The position numbers were made by a program, and so were the translations under genes. The notes beneath the pieces were generated by a model. The model was given only the letters and a program-made list of their open reading frames with translations, was not told the DNA's origin and ran no database searches. From Salipiger bermudensis (lineage in GTDB: Bacteria > Pseudomonadota > Alphaproteobacteria > Rhodobacterales > Rhodobacteraceae): a stretch of 64,000 bases of DNA. Shown here piece after piece: positions 59,326 to 64,000 of this stretch. Positions within the stretch are counted from its first letter, which is position 1, and each line of letters begins with the position of its first letter. The stretch is taken from positions 372,001 to 436,000 of the forward strand of contig NZ_JAIUZY010000001.1 in NCBI RefSeq assembly GCF_020171625.1. The letters are read 5' to 3'.

Positions 59326-61689
59326 ATGACCCAAGGGCTTACAGGGGCCAGCCTCCTGCGTGGCGCGCGCAACCTTAAGTTTGGCAGCTCGCTAGCGGCG
59401 CTTTCTGTCGCGATATCAGTGGCTTTCACGGCGCTTCCGGTGCCGGCCCAAGCCCAGACGTTTTCGTTCAGCAATGTTTCGATCGAGGGCAACCAACGGA
59501 TCGAGGCGGGCACCATCCTCAGCTATGCCGGCATCGAGCGCGGCGCGCCGGTTTCTGGCGGTGAGCTGAACGCGGCGTATCAGCGCATCGTGGAATCGGG
59601 CCTGTTCGAAACCGTCGAGATCGTGCCGCAGGGCAACACGCTGGTGATCCGCGTCACCGAGTATCCGACGATCAACCGCATTGCCTTTGAGGGCAACCGC
59701 CGGATCAAGGACGAAGATCTCGCCGCCATCGTCAGCGCGCAGCCGCGTCGGGTCTACAGCCCGAGTGCGGCAGAGCAGGACGCCAACGCCATCGCCGAGG
59801 CCTACACCCAGCAGGGCCGCATCTCGGCGCGGGTGACGCCCAAGCTGATCCGGCGCTCCGACAACCGCGTCGATCTGGTCTACGAGGTCTTCGAGGGCGG
59901 CGTGACCGAGATCGAGCGCATCGCCTTCGTCGGCAACACCGAGTTCAGCGACCGCCGTCTGCGCGGCGTGCTTCAGACCAAGCAGGCCGGCCTTCTACGC
60001 GCGATCATCACCGCCGATACCTTCATCGCCGACCGGATCGAGTTCGACCGTCAGCTGCTGCAGGATTTCTACGCCTCGCGCGGCTATGTCGACTTCCGCA
60101 TCACCGGCGTCAATGCCGAGCTGGCCTCTGAGCGCGACGCGTATTTCGTGACCTTCAACGTCGAGGAAGGCCAGCAGTTCGACATCGGTCGCATCAGCGT
60201 GCAATCCGATCTGCCCGAGGTCGATACCGCCTTGTTCCGCGACGCCATCAAGATGAAGTCGGGCCAGACGTACTCGCCCTCCACGGTCGAGAACGAGATT
60301 GCGCGGCTCGAGCGGCTCGGCGTGCAGGAAGGCCTGACCTTCGTGCAGGTCAATCCGCGCGTCACGCGGAACGACCGCACCCAGACCCTCGACGTGACCT
60401 TCGAGCTGACCCGCGGCGAGCGCATCTTCGTCGAGCGCATCGACATCGAGGGCAACACCACCACGCTGGACCGCGTGGTCCGGCGGCAATTCGACACGGT
60501 CGAGGGCGATCCGTTCAATCCGCGCGCCATCCGGCAATCCGCCGAGCGCATCCGCGCGCTGGGATACTTCGCCGACGCCGAAGTGAACGCCCGCGAAGGC
60601 AGCACGCCGCAGCAGGTGATCATCGACGTGAACGTCGAGGAGCAACCGACCGGCTCGATCGGCTTTGGCGGCTCCTACTCGACCTCGAACGGCCTTGGCG
60701 TGTCGCTGTCGTTCAGCGAGCGCAACTTCCTTGGCCGCGGGCAGCGTCTGTCCGCCAGCATCGGCACCGCGTCGACGAACAACAACTACTCGTTCAACTT
60801 CGTCGAGCCGCGCTTCCTTGGTCGTGACCTGACCTTCGGCCTTGGCGCCAGCTACCGGGCGACGGAACAGGAATACTCCGAGTTCGACACCGAACGCGGC
60901 TTCCTGCGCCCGAGCATCGGCTTCCCGATCTCGGAATTTGGTCGTCTCAGCCTGAACTACACGCTGGAATACAGCGACATTCTCAACAGCGACGATAACG
61001 ATGCCGGCCAGATCATCCGCGCCGAGGAAGAGCTCGGCGCGCGCTGGGACAGCAGCCTTGGCTACACTCTGAGCTGGGACACCCGGCGCGACGGCCTCGA
61101 TCCCAACGCGGGCGTGCTGCTCGAGTTCGGTCAGGACTTCGGCGGTCTTGGCGGCGACACCAGCTTCATCGAGACCAACCTTCGCGCCGTGGCCCAGCAA
61201 CGGGTCTGGAACGAGGACGTCACGCTGCGGGCCTCGTTCGAGGCCGGTGCGCTGAACTACACCAGCGGTCGCAGCCGCGTCACCGACCGTTTCCGTCTGA
61301 GCGACTCCACGCTGCGTGGCTTCGAGTACGGCGGCATCGGCCCGCGGGAATACAACGACGCCGCGGACGTGAACGACTCTCTCGGCGGTAACTACTTCGC
61401 CGTGATGCGGCTCGAAGCGGAATTCCCGATTGGTCTGCCGGACGAGTACGGCATCAGCGGCGGCCTGTTCTACGACATGGGCTCGGTCTGGGGGCTCGAT
61501 AGTGCGACCACCTCCACGACGTCGAACGACATCCTCTACGAGGATTTCAGCCTGCGTCACGTGATCGGCTTCTCGGTGTTCTGGGACTCGGCGCTCGGCC
61601 CGCTCCGGCTGAACTTCTCGCGCCCCCTCGTCAAGGAAGACGAGGACCGCGAACAGAACTTCAGCCTGACCGTCTCGACCGAGTTCTGA
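59326..61689 (+). CDS. bamA: Outer membrane protein assembly factor BamA
   Basis: Central pore of the BAM complex, inserting beta-barrels in the outer membrane. A 787-residue protein. The signal peptide is about 43 residues (ends PVPAQA). Five POTRA domains follow (about 45-440), recognised by repeated SIEGNQRIEAGTI, FEGNRRIKDEDL and FVGNTEFSDRRL openings. The 16-strand barrel has the conserved loop-6 motif GFEYGGIGPREYND (VRGY/F-like) and ends in the aromatic terminus STEF. It heads the bamA-ompH-fabZ-lpxA-lpxI run. Confidence 0.96.
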   Translation: MTQGLTGASLLRGARNLKFGSSLAALSVAISVAFTALPVPAQAQTFSFSNVSIEGNQRIEAGTILSYAGIERGAPVSGGELNAAYQRIVESGLFETVEIVPQGNTLVIRVTEYPTINRIAFEGNRRIKDEDLAAIVSAQPRRVYSPSAAEQDANAIAEAYTQQGRISARVTPKLIRRSDNRVDLVYEVFEGGVTEIERIAFVGNTEFSDRRLRGVLQTKQAGLLRAIITADTFIADRIEFDRQLLQDFYASRGYVDFRITGVNAELASERDAYFVTFNVEEGQQFDIGRISVQSDLPEVDTALFRDAIKMKSGQTYSPSTVENEIARLERLGVQEGLTFVQVNPRVTRNDRTQTLDVTFELTRGERIFVERIDIEGNTTTLDRVVRRQFDTVEGDPFNPRAIRQSAERIRALGYFADAEVNAREGSTPQQVIIDVNVEEQPTGSIGFGGSYSTSNGLGVSLSFSERNFLGRGQRLSASIGTASTNNNYSFNFVEPRFLGRDLTFGLGASYRATEQEYSEFDTERGFLRPSIGFPISEFGRLSLNYTLEYSDILNSDDNDAGQIIRAEEELGARWDSSLGYTLSWDTRRDGLDPNAGVLLEFGQDFGGLGGDTSFIETNLRAVAQQRVWNEDVTLRASFEAGALNYTSGRSRVTDRFRLSDSTLRGFEYGGIGPREYNDAADVNDSLGGNYFAVMRLEAEFPIGLPDEYGISGGLFYDMGSVWGLDSATTSTTSNDILYEDFSLRHVIGFSVFWDSALGPLRLNFSRPLVKEDEDREQNFSLTVSTEF

Positions 61690-61690
61690 G

Positions 61691-62263
61691 ATGGTCCGGG
61701 CTCTGAGGTCTCTTGCCCTCGCGCTCGGCCTAGCACTGGCCGCCGGGTCCGCGTCCGCTCAGGGCGCGGATCCCGGCATCGTCGAAAGCGACTTTCTAAC
61801 CGTGGAGTTCGACCGGCTGTTCGCCGAGAGCGCCTATGGCAAGCGGGCGGCGGAGCTGCTCGAAGAGGAAGGCGCCGAGATCGCCGCCGAGAACCGCCGC
61901 ATCGAAGCCGAGTTGACCGAGGAGGAGCGCGACCTCACCGAGAAGCGTGGCAAGATCGACCCGATGGAGTTCCGGGCGCTTGCGGATGCGTTCGACCAGA
62001 AGGTGCAGGGCCTGCGGCGCGAACAGGACGCGAAGGCCCGCACCGTCGCAGAGCTGTCCGAAAAGTACCGCCGCGACTTCATCGCCGCCGCCGAGCCGGT
62101 GATCGAGCAGATCATGCGCGAGGCCGGGGCGGTGGTGATCCTCGAGAAACGCTCGCTGTTTCTCGCCGCCGACGTCATCGACATCACCGACGTGGCCATT
62201 GCGCGGATCGACGCCGAGATCGGCGACGGCTCCGAGGCGCCCGAGGGCCCCGAGCAGCCCTGA
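61691..62263 (+). CDS. OmpH/Skp family periplasmic chaperone
   Basis: A 190-residue exported chaperone that keeps unfolded outer-membrane proteins soluble on their way to BamA. Signal peptide 1-24 ([16 protein letters not shown]). The mature protein is highly helical and charged, with long Glu/Arg/Lys coiled-coil arms ([33 protein letters not shown]), as in Skp. It follows bamA after one base, fitting the common bamA-skp pair. The C-terminal 20 residues are an acidic tail. Confidence 0.92.
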   Translation: MVRALRSLALALGLALAAGSASAQGADPGIVESDFLTVEFDRLFAESAYGKRAAELLEEEGAEIAAENRRIEAELTEEERDLTEKRGKIDPMEFRALADAFDQKVQGLRREQDAKARTVAELSEKYRRDFIAAAEPVIEQIMREAGAVVILEKRSLFLAADVIDITDVAIARIDAEIGDGSEAPEGPEQP

Positions 62264-62333
62264 TCCGGCCCCGGGCTTGCCCCCTTACGCGGCTGTTGCT
62301 AGTCACGGGGCAACAGATCGACAGGAAAACACA

Positions 62334-62795
62334 ATGACCGACACGTTGCTCACCGCGGATATCCAGCTGATCCAGCGCATTCTTCCGCACCGGTACCCGT
62401 TCCTTCTGGTGGACCGGGTGATCGAGATCGACGGCTACAAATCGGCGGTTGGCATCAAGAACGTCACCATGAACGAGCCGCATTTCCAGGGCCACTTTCC
62501 GGGTCAGCCGATCATGCCGGGCGTCACCATCGCCGAGGCCATGGCGCAGACCGCCGCCGTGATGGTGGGCACCGCGCTCGATCTCGCCGACAAGGACCTG
62601 AAGGTCTATTTCATGGCCATCGACAAGTGCAAGTTCCGCCGCATGGTGGTGCCCGGCGATCAGCTCCGGATGAACCTCACCACGTTGCGCGGCAAGCCCG
62701 GCGGCAAGGTCTGGAAGTTCGGTGGCGTGGCCGAGGTCGAGGGCGAGATGGCCTGCGAGGTCGAGTTCACCGCGATTATGGACCTGCCGACGTGA
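62334..62795 (+). CDS. fabZ: 3-hydroxyacyl-[acyl-carrier-protein] dehydratase FabZ
   Basis: Dehydrates 3-hydroxyacyl-ACP in fatty acid elongation and shapes the hydroxyacyl pool used by LpxA. A 153-residue hot-dog-fold enzyme. The catalytic His54 lies in [18 protein letters not shown] together with Glu68, preceded by [17 protein letters not shown]. The start at 62334 is preceded by AGGAAAA; the longer frame overlaps ompH and is rejected. lpxA begins at a GTG overlapping its stop. Confidence 0.96.
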   Translation: MTDTLLTADIQLIQRILPHRYPFLLVDRVIEIDGYKSAVGIKNVTMNEPHFQGHFPGQPIMPGVTIAEAMAQTAAVMVGTALDLADKDLKVYFMAIDKCKFRRMVVPGDQLRMNLTTLRGKPGGKVWKFGGVAEVEGEMACEVEFTAIMDLPT

Positions 62796-63580
62796 CCGGG
62801 ACGCAGATCCATCCCGGCGCCATCGTCGAGGACGGGGCGCAGATCGGCGAGGGCTGCATCATCGGCCCGTTCTGCCATGTCGGCCCCGAGGTGGTGCTCG
62901 GCCCGCGCGTCGAGCTGAAATCCCACGTCGTCGTCACCGGCAAGACCGAGATCGGCGAGGACACCGTGGTGTTCCCATTCGCGGTCATCGGCGAGATCCC
63001 GCAGGACCTCAAGTTCCGCGGCGAGAGCACCCGCCTCGTGATTGGCAAGCGCAACCGCATCCGCGAGCATGTCACGATGAATTCCGGCACCGAGGGCGGT
63101 GGCGGGGTGACCCGCGTCGGCGATGACGGCCTGTTCATGGCCGGCTGCCACGTGGCGCATGACGTGCAGCTTGGCGACCGGGTGATCCTCGTCAACAACT
63201 CCGCCGTCGCGGGGCATTGCGTGATCTCCGACGACGTCATCGTCGGCGGTCTGTCCGGCGTGCACCAGTGGGTGCGGATCGGGCAGGGCGCGATCATCGG
63301 CGCGGTGACCATGGTCACCAACGACGTGATCCCCTACGGCCTCGTGCAGGCCCCGCGCGGCAAGCTCGACGGGTTGAACCTCGTTGGCCTCAAGCGCCGC
63401 GGCGTCAGCCGGGCCGACATCACCGCGCTGCGTGCTGCGTTCCAGATGCTGTCGCAGGGTGAGGGGGCGTTTGCCGACCGCGCCAAGCGGCTCGGGGACG
63501 AGACCCAGAGCGAGCAGGTGCGCGAGATCGTCGACTTCATCCTCGGCGACAGCGATCGTCATTTCCTGACCCCGGGCTGA
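62792..63580 (+). CDS. lpxA: UDP-N-acetylglucosamine acyltransferase LpxA
   Basis: Transfers 3-hydroxyacyl from ACP to UDP-GlcNAc, first step of lipid A synthesis. A 262-residue left-handed parallel beta-helix trimer protein made of hexapeptide repeats ([20 protein letters not shown] onward). The catalytic His123 lies in [13 protein letters not shown], and [17 protein letters not shown] leads the C-terminal helical part. It starts at GTG 62792, overlapping fabZ by four bases. Confidence 0.96.
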   Translation: MTGTQIHPGAIVEDGAQIGEGCIIGPFCHVGPEVVLGPRVELKSHVVVTGKTEIGEDTVVFPFAVIGEIPQDLKFRGESTRLVIGKRNRIREHVTMNSGTEGGGGVTRVGDDGLFMAGCHVAHDVQLGDRVILVNNSAVAGHCVISDDVIVGGLSGVHQWVRIGQGAIIGAVTMVTNDVIPYGLVQAPRGKLDGLNLVGLKRRGVSRADITALRAAFQMLSQGEGAFADRAKRLGDETQSEQVREIVDFILGDSDRHFLTPG

Positions 63581-63584
63581 GCGC

Positions 63585-64000
63585 ATGTTGGCGCTGATCG
63601 CAGGGCAGGGCGCCTTGCCCCGCGCGGTGGCCGACGCCTGCCCGGAGCGCCCTCTGATCTGCGCGCTCGAGCCGCACATGCCCAAGGGGCTTGCGGTGGA
63701 TCGCAGCTTCCGGATCGAGACGCTGGGCAGCTTCCTGCACTGGCTCCGGCAGCGTGGCGTCACGCGGATCTGCATGGTGGGCCGTGTCGCCCGCCCCGAG
63801 ATCCGGCTGGCCCGACTCGACTGGCGCACCGTGCTGATGCTGCCGGCCTTCCGCCGCGCGCTGAAGCGCGGCGACGACGGCGCTCTGCGCATCGTCATCG
63901 GTCTGCTCGAGGGCGCGGGCTTCGAGGTGGTGGGTGCCCACGAGGCCGCCCCCGATCTTCTGCCGCCCTCCGGCGTTCTGACGCAGGTGCAGCCCGGCGC
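63585..64000 (+). CDS. lpxI: LpxI-type UDP-2,3-diacylglucosamine pyrophosphatase (partial, runs off the edge)
   Basis: The first 138 residues of a DUF1009/LpxI protein, which hydrolyses UDP-2,3-diacylglucosamine to lipid X and UMP in place of LpxH. The N-terminal domain is visible: MLALIAGQGALPRAVADACP and FLHWLRQRGVTRICMVGRVA, then ALRIVIGLLEGAGFEVVGAH. It starts four bases behind lpxA. The expected next gene, lpxB, lies beyond the window. Use of LpxI rather than LpxH is typical of alphaproteobacteria. Confidence 0.9.
   Translation, partial: MLALIAGQGALPRAVADACPERPLICALEPHMPKGLAVDRSFRIETLGSFLHWLRQRGVTRICMVGRVARPEIRLARLDWRTVLMLPAFRRALKRGDDGALRIVIGLLEGAGFEVVGAHEAAPDLLPPSGVLTQVQPG

Overview
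The window is a GC-rich, gene-dense chromosomal segment of an alphaproteobacterium, almost certainly a member of the Rhodobacterales (Roseobacter/Rhodobacteraceae). The evidence is the trgA-trgB-cysK cluster known from Rhodobacter, a GTA-type endolysin/holin pair, two exact LexA boxes of the alphaproteobacterial form GTTC-N7-GTTC, a zwf-pgl-pgi operon, and the comEC / lexA-moeA-moaC-trpC-(ung)-trpD-trpG arrangement. No tRNA, rRNA, CRISPR array, transposase or integrase was seen, so this looks like core genome with a few accessory patches.

Layout. 1-7.6 kb: tail of a class V aminotransferase, a DNA photolyase, trgA, trgB, cysK, a large MscS channel and an AlaX-type editing protein. 7.6-14.8 kb: two EamA exporters around a DUF533 protein, SelO, pirin, a GNAT acetyltransferase and a nucleoside hydrolase. 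15-19.7 kb: zwf-pgl-pgi, preceded by a perfect LacI-like palindrome, then a secreted PRC-barrel protein. 19.7-25.9 kb: DUF985 cupin, GTA-like endolysin and holin, ccmF-ccmH, a DUF2087 protein and a PaaG-like hydratase. 26-31.8 kb: citrate synthase, glutamyl-tRNA synthetase, ComEC and LexA. 31.9-36.6 kb: a tightly overlapping minus-strand operon trpG-trpD-ung-trpC-moaC-moeA. 36.7-40.9 kb: a divergent polysaccharide deacetylase with a duplicated 3' tail, a small membrane-protein gene followed by a frameshifted ORF, and a radical SAM gene with a LexA box directly upstream. 41-51.9 kb: HAD phosphatase, MetF-like reductase, sulfotransferase, Ppx/GppA, SSB, lytic transglycosylase, di-haem peroxidase, orphan peptide-binding protein, MiaA and PyrH. 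52-54.2 kb: a TrkH/TrkA potassium uptake pair. 54.4-64 kb: the envelope cluster frr-uppS-cdsA-dxr-rseP-(41-aa ORF)-bamA-ompH-fabZ-lpxA-lpxI, which joins undecaprenyl, phospholipid, isoprenoid, outer-membrane and lipid A synthesis and runs off the right edge.

The most interesting signals lie between genes. They are an SOS box on a PA0069-type radical SAM gene, a dispersed terminator-like element always oriented to close the neighbouring gene, a diverged tail duplication behind the deacetylase, an overlooked membrane-protein gene with a broken partner, an EF-hand loop inside the GTA-type endolysin, and palindromes in front of zwf, pirin and bamA. Several gene starts given here are shorter than the longest open frame; the ribosome-binding sites behind those choices are noted.
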